The notes under the pieces: generated by a model | Database searches by the model: none | What the model saw: the letters and a program-made list of their open reading frames with translations, nothing else | Told to the model about the DNA's origin: nothing | Position numbers and translations under genes: made by a program | Origin: Golubevia sp. BC0850 | Lineage: Eukaryota; Basidiomycota; Exobasidiomycetes; Golubeviales; Golubeviaceae | Direction: 5' to 3' | NCBI GenBank assembly: GCA_012976225.1 | Contig: JAAVVG010000020.1 | Location: forward strand, 434,001-498,000 | Length of the DNA stretch: 64,000 nucleotides | Shown: positions 32,860-43,601 of the stretch, in pieces | Numbering within the stretch: position 1 is the first letter of the stretch | How the letters are laid out: every line of letters starts with the position of its first letter

Positions 32860-35521
32860 CTACTTTTGTTTCTTACGAGGACTGTCCTTCGAACCACCAC
32901 TAGTTTCTCTGCCTCTCTTTGGATTAATCTTTCCATCTTCTTCACCTTCTCCACCTTCAGCTCTACAAGTTTCACAATGCCATTCTCCATCTGGAATTTC
33001 GGTCAAAGGGGGGCTTAGACATCCTAAATGCCAAGGGTTTTCACACTTCTCACATTCCAACAAAGGATTGTCTTCTCCGGTATCCTTCTCGCATCCAATG
33101 CAGAAATCTGAAGAAGGGATGACCTCTGGGAACCTTGGAAGTTCTGAGTACTTGTCTCCCATGTTGCGAGCAATGTCTGAGAAAAGAAGAGAGAGGAGAA
33201 GGGTTAGCGGAGACATTCGAGAGAAGCTTTTTGAAGTCCCAACAAACTCACAGAAGGTAGTGTTTTGACCACAAGCGATATCCAAGATAGCGATTCCATC
33301 CAAGGTTTCACATCTGATAGGTTTGGTTGAGCCTTTTGGGTTCCCAGCTCCTAGTCCTAATTCAGCATTGATGCATCCTTGACCGAAGACGATGTTCATC
33401 GTGGCTCCTACGGAACCTCTGTTGGCAGGTTCTTCGTCTGCAGTGCAGATCAAAGAGGTACCACCGAGATCTGCTTGGAAGACTTTACACCCTTGAAGTT
33501 CAGGAAGGTCTGAAGAGAGAAGAGAAAGAGAGAGGTCTCAGCTTACCAGTGAAGGGAGGATGAAGAGAGTGACTCAAAGACTGTAACTCACATCTGAATT
33601 TCATGAAACCTTGTCCAGATCCACCGTCTCCTGATGTCTTCCACTTTCCAGCTAACCAGTAAGTCCTCTGCCTGTCTAGAGCACCACTGCAAGCAGGTCC
33701 AGCGAAAATCCTTTCCGCTCTCGAAAGAATGTTCTCTCTAAGAAAGAAAAAGGAGAGGAAAGAATCGAAAGGTCAGAGATGAGCTCCATAGAATGGGAGA
33801 AATTCGATCGACTCACTTAGCAAACTGGGGAACCAAGACTGGACTCAACTGATCCTGCTGAGCTCCGATTCCAAGTCTACCGTATCCTCCGAATCCCCAA
33901 CTGTAGACGAATCCGTCATCAGTCATTCTAAAGGTAAAAACGAAGGGAGGAGAAAAAAGGGGGAGAAGAATTGGTAAGTAGAGAATCGGAAGAGCCAAAA
34001 AAGGAGTCGAGAAACTCACGCCAAAGCATGCTGCTGACCACAAGCAACAGACACGATCTTCTTTTCAGCGAGAGCCTTGACTAAGATAGGATCACTCTCA
34101 TTAACGAAAGCAAGCTTGTTTCCAGAAGCGAAGTGTTCTCCTGTTCGACCATTCCCAAGTTGACCCTTTTCTGAAGAACCCATGGCATAAACCTTTCCGC
34201 TCTCAGTACAAACTAGACTGAAAGTTAGGCCTGCAGAGACCTTAACGACTGGATCTTTGGCTTTGACGAAGTCTGCTGTCTCGATCTTGACGAATCGGAA
34301 ATGATCTTGCAGCTTTGAGTTTCCAAGCTGTGAGGGCAAGAGAGAACGTTTCATTAGCAACATCTTCCCAAGTCAGTTTCTTTCAGCATCCCAATCAGAT
34401 CCATTATCTTACCTGACCGAAAAAATTTGAGCCAGCTCCCCAGACATCTCCTCCTCTAGTACACAGGAGAGTGTGGTTCCTTCCGCAAGCGATATCAATA
34501 ATCTCTCCTTCTGGTCCAGCAGGACGAGATGGATGGAAATGATGGTTTCGATCCAACTTGATTGGGACGTGAATAGCTTTTCCCGAAGCTGCTGCGCTAG
34601 CTCCAGCAGAGTGAGAAGCGTTCAAAGGTAATCCACATTGACCATGTTCGTTTCTTCCCAAAACGTAAGCTTCTCCAGAGGTAGAGACGAAGAATGAATG
34701 ACAAGCGGAATGTCCAGAGAAAACATGCTGCATTTTCACATTTGAGATCGAACGTAGAATGTGTGGCATTGGAAGATCTGGTCTAAAAGTTATTTTGGGA
34801 GTTGGGAAGAAGAAGCATAGAAATGGGTCAGTGGTCTGACTGATATGAGGTAGGCAAAGAAAAGAAAGGGCAAGTGATACTCACGCTAGTTCATTCTCAA
34901 CCTTTTTCCTACCTAGGTTGGCCCAGTCGGTACCGCCTACGATGAGGACTTGAGGGGGGAAGACGGGAAGAGGAGAGCACGGGTGGGAAGGTCAGCCCAA
35001 ATGGTCGAGAATCTTGCATACAGTAGATTAGAAGAATTGCAGTATCTCCAAGTCAATAAGCTTCCAAAGTATTCATTCAGCGTCTTAGCATCCTCGAGCT
35101 GGACGAGCTGCTCCCACGTAGCACCTTGGCTCAGAGTCGGAGCAGAACTTCTCCCAGAAAGTTTGAATAGAGGCTGAGAAAGATCTAAACCACGAAAGCC
35201 CCCGATCATATAGCAAGCAGTATCTCCTAAATCCATTCCTGTTGCGAATTAGACGCGGAATCCACGCCACGACGCGTGAGAAGACGGTATTGGTCCAACC
35301 TTTTCAAAGGTGGGAGCTTCCTTCTTCTCCGTCTGATCATCTACCCGTCAATTATCACCTCGCTCTCCTAAGCAGGTCCCCATATATCCTTTCTAACACG
35401 AACTAGTACCGTAACCTAATTCTCTTCATGACTGCTGAATGATGTGAGGACAGGCTAATCACTCACCTCTTCCCCAAGTTGGTAGCTCTGGCTTGGTTGC
35501 ATCAGAAGATTGTTCAGCCAT
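32860..35521 (-). CDS. RCC2/TD-60-like beta-propeller with C-terminal PHD finger
   Basis: Eight exons: 35521-35467, 34948-34885, 34782-34413, 34327-34020, 33927-33817, 33737-33592, 33509-33252, 33176-32860; 542 residues. The propeller follows RCC2 rather than RCC1: LIVGGTDWANLGRK at the start, repeats with ACGRNHTLLC, ACGQQHALA, VYSWGFGGYGRLG and ACGQNTTFYIARN, and the RCC2-type tail leading into LPRFPEV. RCC2 regulates small GTPases and mitotic/cortical events in animals. Fused after it (residues about 463-508) is a complete PHD finger, C4HC3: CIGCEKD, LLECEKCENPWHLGC, GEWHCETC, then a basic K/R-rich tail. PHD fingers read histone tails, so a chromatin-linked role is inferred. The first intron is long (518 nt) and contains a 99-codon frame. 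All phases agree. It is divergent from TRM7. Confidence 0.88.
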
Positions 35522-35925
35522 TCGAGTCGTGTTGAGCTGAATGAGTGAAGGAAATGAGTTCGACGTTGCCTCTTGATTAAAGCTTTGATTTGGCTAAGGT
35601 AGAATTAGAAGAAAAGAGCGGTTGGATGTCGTGTGTTGGGAAGAAGGATAAGCTCTTCGCGCTGTGACAAGATGGAGAAGTGTCTTTGCGAGTGAGTTGG
35701 TCAGCTTGCAGCCAAATCTCCCTCAGACAAGAATCAAGCAAAAGAATCTTGAAAGTAAAGCAGAAGAAGGGAATTCGAGAGAAGCAACTAGGAATCCTAC
35801 TCGAAACAGAGTCGCAAGCAAGCGCCTGGCTTCAACGCTCAAGAGCGTCAAAGAGGAAGAACTTTACCAAACGTCTGTTTACTCTCAGCATCTCATCTCA
35901 TCTCAGATCGGCCTAATCTTCTTAA
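35522..35925. promoter_or_regulatory. Divergent promoter, RCC2-PHD / TRM7
   Basis: About 400 bases between start codons. No clear motif identified; two overlapping chance frames on the plus strand are ignored. Confidence 0.4.
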
Positions 35926-37042
35926 ATGATGTCTAAATCATCCAAGTCTACGAAGGATAAGCGAGACATCTATTATCGCCAGGTGAGAATTCTCCTACCG
36001 AAGGGCCTCTCTTCTCTTCTCAGTCCGCTGAACTCTCTTCATTCTCCATCTACAGTCCAAAGCCAAAGGGTATCGAGCTCGATCAGCCTACAAACTGATT
36101 CATCTGGATCAACAGTTTGGCTTTCTATCCTCTGGTGGCCATCCTCTACAAGAGAGAGTTTCAAAGATGAAATCTTCTTCGCCTTCTCATTGCAGCATGC
36201 CAACCATGGATTCGGAGCTTCGACCTGATCTTAACCTCGACCGAGACCCAAAAGATGAAGAAAAAGAGTTGAATGTTGACCCTTCAATAGAGGAACTAAA
36301 GAAAAAGAAACATATCAAGTTATCTTCGCCTCCCAGCAGAGTCGTAGATCTCTGTGCAGCTCCAGGATCGTGGAGTCAGGTACTAAGACAGAGATTACCT
36401 TCTTCAAGTAAGATCATTTCGGTAGATTTGCAGCCTATGGCTCCTCTAGAGGGAGTGACCTGTATTCAAGGAGATATCACAAGAGAAGAAACCATTCGAG
36501 AAGTAGAAAAGGCTTTGAATCAAGATGAAGAAACTTCCACCTCGACATCTCAAAAGCATAGAGCAGAACTGATAGTATGTGATGGAGCAAATGATGTCAC
36601 GGGTGTAGGTGGTTTAGATGAAATCCTTCAGGCTCAACTCTTATTAGCCGCTCTTCAAATCTCTTTGAGGTTACTCTCTTCGGGTGGGACGTTTATTTCT
36701 AAGATCTTTACTCACTCTACTAGTTCAGATGGAAATAAAGATGGGAGAAAAGAAGAAGGAAATAGTGGATCGTTGTTGAAATCTCAGTTTAAAACCCTCT
36801 TTGAGAATGTGGAAATTGTGAAACCGATTTCGAGCAGAGGAGGTTCTGGAGAACACTTTTTGGTTTGTTTGGGATTTAGGCCGTCGAAGGATTTGGGATT
36901 TGGAAATGATGGGAAAGGATCGCAGGATATTTCTCTGTTGAAACGAGCTACAGAGGTGCTAGGACAGGAGAAGAAGGAGGAGAGCTCTTTACTGCGAGTC
37001 ATGCCTTTCGTAGCTTCGGGAGATTTGTCAGGATACAATTAA
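35926..37042 (+). CDS. TRM7: tRNA (cytidine-32/guanosine-34) 2'-O-methyltransferase Trm7
   Basis: Two exons: 35926-35982 and 36056-37042; 347 residues (start could be the second ATG, one codon later). FtsJ/RrmJ family, methylating ribose at positions 32 and 34 of the tRNA anticodon loop in the cytosol. Seen: SSKSTKDKRDIYYRQSKAKG, then RARSAYKLIHLDQQFGFL with the catalytic Lys; SAM motif VVDLCAAPGSWSQVL; the acidic VDLQPMAPLEGV; the catalytic Asp in CDGANDVTG; Lys in GGTFISKIF; and Glu in GEHFLVCLGF, so the K-D-K-E tetrad is intact. Unlike yeast Trm7, about 65 charged residues are inserted between the first helix and the SAM motif, and a second small insert follows SKIF. The lack of further domains separates it from Spb1. 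Convergent with HRD3, 123 bases apart. Confidence 0.92.
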
Positions 37043-37165
37043 CTATTCGACTTGTTTCAGAGATGAACGAAACACAGACCGAATGAAAGTGAAAAAATGT
37101 GACTTTGTTGATGTGATGATGTTATTTACAGTATTTTGTTTCTCTTCATTCAATCCCGACCCGTT

Positions 37166-40100
37166 CTAAAGACCCAAATCAGCAGGAGGCCAAGGGAAAG
37201 CACCATTTGCACCTCCAATTTCTCCCTGTTGAGGTTCTGGATTTCGAATAGGCTGTCCAGTTTCCCTCCTCTGACGATCGACTCTCAACTGAAGACGATG
37301 ACGAACCACGACGAGATAAGCCAACGCTCCCAACCCAATAAGAATTAAAGCTCCCTCTATCAAAAGATCATCTCCTTCACCTCCAACAGCCTCTCCGGTT
37401 TCTCTATCCAACCTAGTATCTCCTCTATTCCTATCTTGTCTACGATCATAAGCTTCAGGTAGATTCATATCCAAACCTTCATCTGGATCTAAGTTCCCTC
37501 CATTTCTTCGATGTTCAGCTAAAGCTTGTTCCTCAGCTTCAGTATAACCAATTCCATCATCATTAACTGCCAACATTCTTTCCAGGAAGGTAACCGCATG
37601 AGAATCTAAATGAAAGGCAGCCCAGAAAGCTCGTAGATAGAGTCTAGCCAAACTTAAATAGACGGCTAACATCGCTTCTTTGTTGATCGATAAAGCCATG
37701 TCATAATACCTCTTAGCTAGAGGGAAATCTCTCCTTGGAACTCCTTGACCAGTTTCATACATCCATCCCATATTCCAATAGGCTAGAGCTGAGACTTGTC
37801 GATCAGCGGCAGCTTGGTAGCAAGCTACTGCCTTTTCGTAAGAGGGAAGACCAGAACCTTTTGAATCGGGTCCATCCGTATAACCATTGAAGTAGTAGTC
37901 TCCAGCTTTGACTAAAGCATCGATGTTGTCTTGACCAGCACTTCGAGTCCATTGAATTAGGGCTAATCGATCTGTACTTGAATCTTCGGGTGGATCGAGA
38001 GCTGCGAAGCGAAGACTCCTCTTGTCTGGGTGCCCGGAAAGAAAGATGCATAGAATGGGATGACTGTCAGTGACTAGCATCGCCATTCAGAGATAGAAGA
38101 CAAACTTACCTCGATCGAGAATCCAAGCGACGTTGTTCTGAGCAGCTTCGTAACCTCTCTCTCCAGCGATCATCCAACCAAGTAGAGCCTTGTGTCTATC
38201 TCCTTTCTTCCAAGCTTTAGCTGCTAGATGAAAGACTGGACTCTCCCAATCTCCACGTTCCAAAGCGATTTTGAAGCATCTAACAGCGAAACGAGCTCTT
38301 TCAACTCTTCCGGTAAGAGCAGGATCTCTAGAGAATTTGGCGTTGATGATACCCATGTAATACCATCCCTCGAAAGCATTTCCAAAAGTCGTTGCTCTAT
38401 CAAAGTACTTGAGAGCATTGGCCATGTCTCCCATGTCTGAGAGAGAGGAAGATGGTGGCGATGAGAGTCAAAGGACGGACAAGCTCTGGAGAGAAATCAA
38501 AGTCGAATCAACTCACCAAAATGAATTTTCCCCATATTGACAGCAGCATCAGCACTTGGGAAAGGAACCGTATCAGCAGCAGCTTCAAAGAACATAGTAG
38601 CTTTGACCATATCCTTAGGAATTCCCAGACCATCTCTATACATAAGACCAATCCCATTTAAAGATTCCGGATCACCTTTATCGACACCTCTTTGAAACCA
38701 AACCCAAGCTCTCTGAAAGTCTTGTCTAACACCTTCACCTCTTAAATACATTCTGCCCAAATAACTAGCAGCAGAAGCAGCATGTCTAGCCTTATTATCA
38801 TCAACATTTAAACTGACATCATGACCTCTTTGACCTTTTTCAGCGATGACAGATCCAGTTGCACCACCTCTTCTAACAGCGGCTGCATCAGTTGGCCAAA
38901 CCTCCCTTGTGATCTTTAAGAAATGTTCTCTAGATCTACGGAAATCTCTCGGAACTGCACCTGCAGCTTCTCCAGGTGCCCAAATACTTCCTTGATAATA
39001 AATCTTTCCTAGAATTAGAAGAAACCAAGCGCTTCCATGATCTGCGTGATAGGTGTAATATTCGAGCATGTCTTCTAATCTTTGAGGATCTGGATCTCCT
39101 CCAGCTGCAGGTTGAGATTGTAGTACGGCTTGAATGGCAGGTCTGTTAGCTTCTCTTCCTGTTGAAGCGACTGAAGCTCCAGGTCCATAGACTCCTCCAG
39201 AGAGGTCTGAAAGTCTGAGTTTGGTATAGGGAAGAGTCAGTCCTCCAGGAGGTCCAGCTGAGAACTTGGCGTGAGCTAAAGAGACGAAGCAGAGGGAGTT
39301 GGAAAGGAGGTGAGGACGAAAACTCATTCAAAAAGAGAGATTAGAGACTTGGACTCGTGACCATCTACTAACCTGCATGAGCAGCCTCTTCATACCAGAT
39401 CAAAGATTCAGTCTCTTTGACTGGAGAACCGATTCCAGCTTTGTATCTGAATCCAAGAGCCATCTGAGCAGAATGATCTCCATTCCTAGCTGCAATGGTG
39501 TAATGAAGAAGAGCCTGAAAGTAGGTTCAAATAGATCGGATCTGAATCAGCGAGGGGTTTCAACGCTTTGATCAAAGCTTCTCTTACTCACCTTGGCTTG
39601 ATTCTGAGCTTCATCCTCTTCCAACCCCAAATTCAATTCCCCATCTTCCAATCTCAATCCTCTTTTCCTAGCTCCATTCCAAGCTCTCTCTCCATTTTCA
39701 GCACCACCTTCAAGCAATGCCAATCTAGCATGAGCAGTCGCATTCCCAGGTTGAGCGACTCTAGAAAGTCTCTCATAACATTTCTTGGCCTTCTTGAAAT
39801 CAGGTTCGACTCCATGAGTTCCCCAAAGATGATGTTCAGCCAAAACCCAAAGCGCATCTGCAGCAACTTTAGAGCCCGAGGAAGTTGGTTGAGCAGAAGC
39901 TTCAGGTTCGAGAATCGGAGAATCTGGAGATCGTTTGAAAGGGTTTTGAAATCTAGATCCACTTGGAGACGGTGGTGAGATACTACTGCTTGAATGACTT
40001 AGAACTTCTGCAATCAACTCGTTTGCTGTTGTTAATCGATCTTCTTGAAATGAAGAGGATGGAGTTTCAGATCCAGGTCCAAATCCAACCCATTCCAATA

Positions 40101-41297
40101 ACCTTTGAGCTTCTTCAATTCGATTCTTCATCTCTAATTTCTTTTCATTTCCATTCTTCCCTTTCCAAAAAGTATTCCAGCTTTCTTTGAAACCTTTGAT
40201 TTTCCTGACAAGAAACTGTTCTCCAAATTTCCTCTCGAAACCTTGCAACCAATCCTGTACGAATGGAGTTCTCATAAACCAACTCTCCTCGTCTCCTCTT
40301 CCATTTCCCCTTCCATTTTCAATAAACGGACCAAAGAAGATCAAATCCCTTTCATTCTCATCTTCCCAATTCGGCCAAATCATTTCTGGAAAGGCTGCAT
40401 CTTCAAAAGTTCCAGTTCTAGAAGTGTCTGCTGAATTGCCAGTGGAAATCGTTTGATCCAAACCTTCTCTTGGACTCGGAGAAGAAGTTGAAGTCGAACT
40501 TCCAGACAAGCGATTCAAAACATCTTGAACTCGGTAAAATATTTTGAGAATCGTCATTAGAGGTTTCCAAGAAGTTAAGGCTTCGACGAATGGGGAGAAG
40601 AAGGAAGTTGAGGTGGGATTGCCGTTGGATCCATTACCTTTACCATTTGAGGTTGGAGCTAGGACGGAGGAAAGTAGTGAGAGGGCTTTGTCGTAGGCTT
40701 CTTCGGCTGGGAGAAAGGAGGGCAAGACGTGAGAGATTGGAAGATTAGCTTTCGGTGGGTGGATCCTGCGTTGCCTGTACTAGCCTCCGAGCTGGCTTTC
40801 CTGACTAGAGTCGAGTGTTACTGGATGCTACAGAATGTCTAGGCATTCGAATATGAGAAGACTGCAGTGTGTAGAACCTAGCTGATTGCCAGCACTCCTC
40901 CACGTCCACTCTACGCCACCTTCATTGGCTTAGCTCAGAGATTCCCTCCCCAGCTTTCAGAGAAGCACTCAGAGATGTTGAGATCAAGTGTGAATTCCCA
41001 TCTTAGCTGGAGACTGCATCTCATGAGCCAGCACTGGTTCTGAGAGGTGTTGCTCTGTAACTATTCTCATTCCTTCTGGATCTGGCTCAAATCTCTCTGC
41101 TTTCGCTCTGCAGGATACTCACGAGTGTACTTCTGAATTTCCTCCCGAACTCCAGCTTGAAAATGAACCTGGTTTCCATGTTGAGAAGGTTGTGCAGCAA
41201 CGATTAAAGCGGTTGGACCAGCTAAGAAGGAAATCGTCAAGATCCAAGTTGCCGCCAGACTGATGGCTAAAGCTTGTTTGGGCCTAGCTGATCCCAT
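37166..41297 (-). CDS. HRD3: Hrd3/Sel1L-like ERAD adaptor (Sel1 repeats)
   Basis: Six exons: 41297-41123, 40706-39592, 39514-39373, 39275-38517, 38436-38110, 38025-37166; 1,125 residues. Hrd3/Sel1L is the lumenal partner of the Hrd1 ubiquitin ligase and hands misfolded glycoproteins to it. Seen: an N-terminal signal peptide (residues about 5-35, LAISLAATWILTISFLAGP); many Sel1-type repeats such as AQMALGFRYKAGIGS, AASYLGRMYLRGEGVRQDFQ, LNGIGLMYRDGLGIPKDMVK and LAYWNMGWMYETGQGVPRRD; and a single membrane span near 1062-1082 (LIEGALILIGLGALAYLVVV) with a short cytosolic tail. The N-terminal region holds a poorly conserved serine-rich insert. The first intron is about 415 nt. Identity is clear from topology plus repeats. 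Confidence 0.92.
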
Positions 41298-41629
41298 ATT
41301 CGGCCACGTTAAAGTTCAGGGTGATAACGAGGATTGAGGTTGCAGTGAGCAGTCGACAGGATTGGAGGTGGTAGAGGTAGCAGCTGGTAATTGAGATTAG
41401 AGGATGGAGATTGACCTGACTGGTGACTCGCTCGCTGACTCCCAACAAGAATCGATTGCGGAATTTGAGCTTAGCTTAGTTGACTTCAGTGGAATTAAGT
41501 GTTCTCAATTCGAATCTTAATAAGTTGAGTTTGCTGGACTTGAGAGCAACAGACTTGTTCTTGCCAACTTTGCCAGCTCTCTCTCTCTCTCTCTCTCTCT
41601 TTCCCACCCACCTCGCCACCTGTACATGC
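41298..41629. promoter_or_regulatory. Divergent region HRD3 / unknown gene, with (CT)n
   Basis: About 330 bases. A (CT)n run of about 24 bases (41577-41600) lies just upstream of the plus-strand ATG and is probably part of its 5' leader. Confidence 0.45.
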
Positions 41630-42788
41630 ATGGCGTCCCCAGTTTCATCTTATTTCGTTCGACCCAAATTGGGTAGGATTCCAGATTTAAGACATTCTTT
41701 AGCGATAGCCAATCATTTCTCAAACCTCTCGGTTGAGCTTGATTCTCATTCTGATTCATCTCACCATCATTCACAACCGCCGCCTTCCCCTTCTGCCATC
41801 GGATTAACTCATCTTCATTTCGCAAGAGTAAGTTGATCGACCTTATGTATGCTTAGTCATACACAAGAGATGAGATGAGATGCTTCTCTTGCTCTTTCTT
41901 CTTCTTTTTTCATGACCAACTCGATCCTCTTCTCTTCTCTCACGACACTTTCTCTTCAGGAACCAGAACAACAAAGACTTCTAGGATACGGTTCCATATC
42001 TTTCCCAATCTCAACTTCAACCTCAACTTCCTTCTCTCAACATTTACAAGATTCAGATCACAGAGTTCCTTTCCCCAATCTCAAAATTTCAGACTTACCA
42101 AACAATGAGGATTGGAAATCTTTATCTTCAAGTTTTGGAAGCAAAACTCAGAAACTCAAATCGAAATCCCAGGTGGTGATAGATTCAGGAATTGGGTCGA
42201 CGAAGAAAAAATCCAAAGCCAAAATTGGATTGAGAGAGATTGAAAGTTTGACTGGAATTAAATTACCTGATTGGTGGGATGGAAACCATTCAAATCAATC
42301 GATTTCTAAAAGTAACGAGAAACAAGTTCAGGAAGAAGAACAAGGATATTTCGTAGTTAAAGCTGAAAGAAGAGCCATTGGTTAGTTCTATCTCTTGAAT
42401 ATCTGAAGTCAAAGAGCAAATGCATCTAGAACCCTTGTGCTTACTTTGACAGAAACAATTGGAAGCCTCTTAATGAAACTTAATGCCTTCTTAAGACTTA
42501 CGAACGCTGACCCATCTCAACCCTCGTCTCCCTTTTCCCGTTTCCCACACCCGCATCTACTTCTTCTTTTCAATTCTCTTCCCTCCCTTCCCCTTCGAAC
42601 TTTCCCTTCAAAACTACAACCTCTCTCTCCCAGCTCCAAAATCAAGATCCCCAACAAACCTTTCCTCCCATCAAAAAGAACGTCTCACAGATCTGGTGAA
42701 ATCTCATTTCCCAGGTTTTTATGGAGGTTTATCTGATTCTTTAAATTCGGGATCAGGCTCAGCTCGATCTATGTCAGTCGATTTTTAA
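41630..42788 (+). CDS. Unknown serine-rich protein
   Basis: Exons 41630-41827, 41960-42380 and, as the best guess, 42634-42788, giving 257 residues. The start MASPVSSYFVRPKLGRIPD follows a CT-rich leader. The middle reads LREIESLTGIKLPDWWDG and is the most conserved-looking part; the C-terminal exon reads ERLTDLVKSHFPGFYGGLSD and then a serine tail. No family recognised, no signal peptide or membrane span. The second intron is 253 nt with a long pyrimidine tract. A different acceptor near 42452 would keep a 95-codon proline/leucine-rich frame instead, but that frame looks like a translated intron. Short Trp-containing segments joined by disordered linkers suggest a small adaptor, but no function can be inferred. 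Confidence 0.55.
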
Positions 42789-43601
42789 TTCTAATTCTCG
42801 GTACGAGGAGGATGGGTGGAGACAGAGATTGAACGGCGACAGATGTTAGTACTAGAGTGGTTACCTTCTTGGATGATTAACGATGTTGAGGCTTTGAGAT
42901 GAGGACTGAAGAACTCATGGATGAAAATGAAATTGAGATTATGTGTTTGTAACAGTGAGGTTTAGGTTATGATAATTTTATGACAGAATCGAAACAGGGC
43001 TGGCGATAGGTGAAGGTCTACCTGTTACCTGACCTAACCTAAGGTAACCCGAGTAAATAATATGGCAGGTCAGGTCTTCAGGTCAGGTCAGACTTTTTCT
43101 CAGGATGAGTGACCTGACCTGACCTGATGACCCGAGAGTGACGGTTCATAGGCTTGGAGGTCACGAAAGAGGATCGGAAACTCTCAAAGATGTGACTTTG
43201 ACCTATTGTTGACTAACATGAGCGATAGCCGATAGGTCAAAAGCTACTACGACATTTAAATTTGGGCCTTCAGCTTGTTACAACATGAGCTTCCCCTGGT
43301 GTCTGACAATGGCTTTTGGCAAGGTTAGTCGTCTACTCGTCTGTGAAAGTTTCATCAGACTGTTCGTGATCGAACTCAAAAGGCAAGGCGGGATCAATGT
43401 GACAGAAGTTTCACGAATTCTCGTAAATTCAGAAAAGGAAAAAGGAGAAGCAAAATGAGATTGAATTGAAATACAGGCGTGACCAGGCGACCAAGAGGAG
43501 TCCCGAATTTTGATAAGAATGAAATAATGAGACTTTGGAAAGAGCAAAGAGAACGAAAGAAGACAACAAACAAAAATAAATGATGAAATCAAACAAGAAA
43601 A
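42789..43601. other. Intergenic, contains an inverted-repeat element
   Basis: About 810 bases between convergent genes. Apart from the repeat described separately, nothing coding is seen. Confidence 0.5.
43020..43140. repeat. Tandem/inverted AGGTC repeat (hairpin-forming)
   Basis: Multiple copies of a CAGGT/ACCTG unit. On the left CAGGTCAGGTC (43066-43076) and TCAGGTCAGGTCAG (43078-43091), on the right CTGACCTGACCTGA (43114-43127). The last two are perfect 14-base reverse complements around a 22-base loop. Further out, ACCTGACCTAACCTAAGGT lies at about 43028-43045 and the word ACCCGAG occurs at both ends (about 43047 and 43130). It looks like a miniature element or foldback, but no target-site duplication or transposase was identified. 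Confidence 0.7.

Noticed and set aside
43020-43140. AACCTAACC-like sequence as a telomeric repeat tract
   Set aside because: The unit is CAGGT/ACCTG, not TTAGGG, and the arrangement is an inverted repeat flanked by unique genes.
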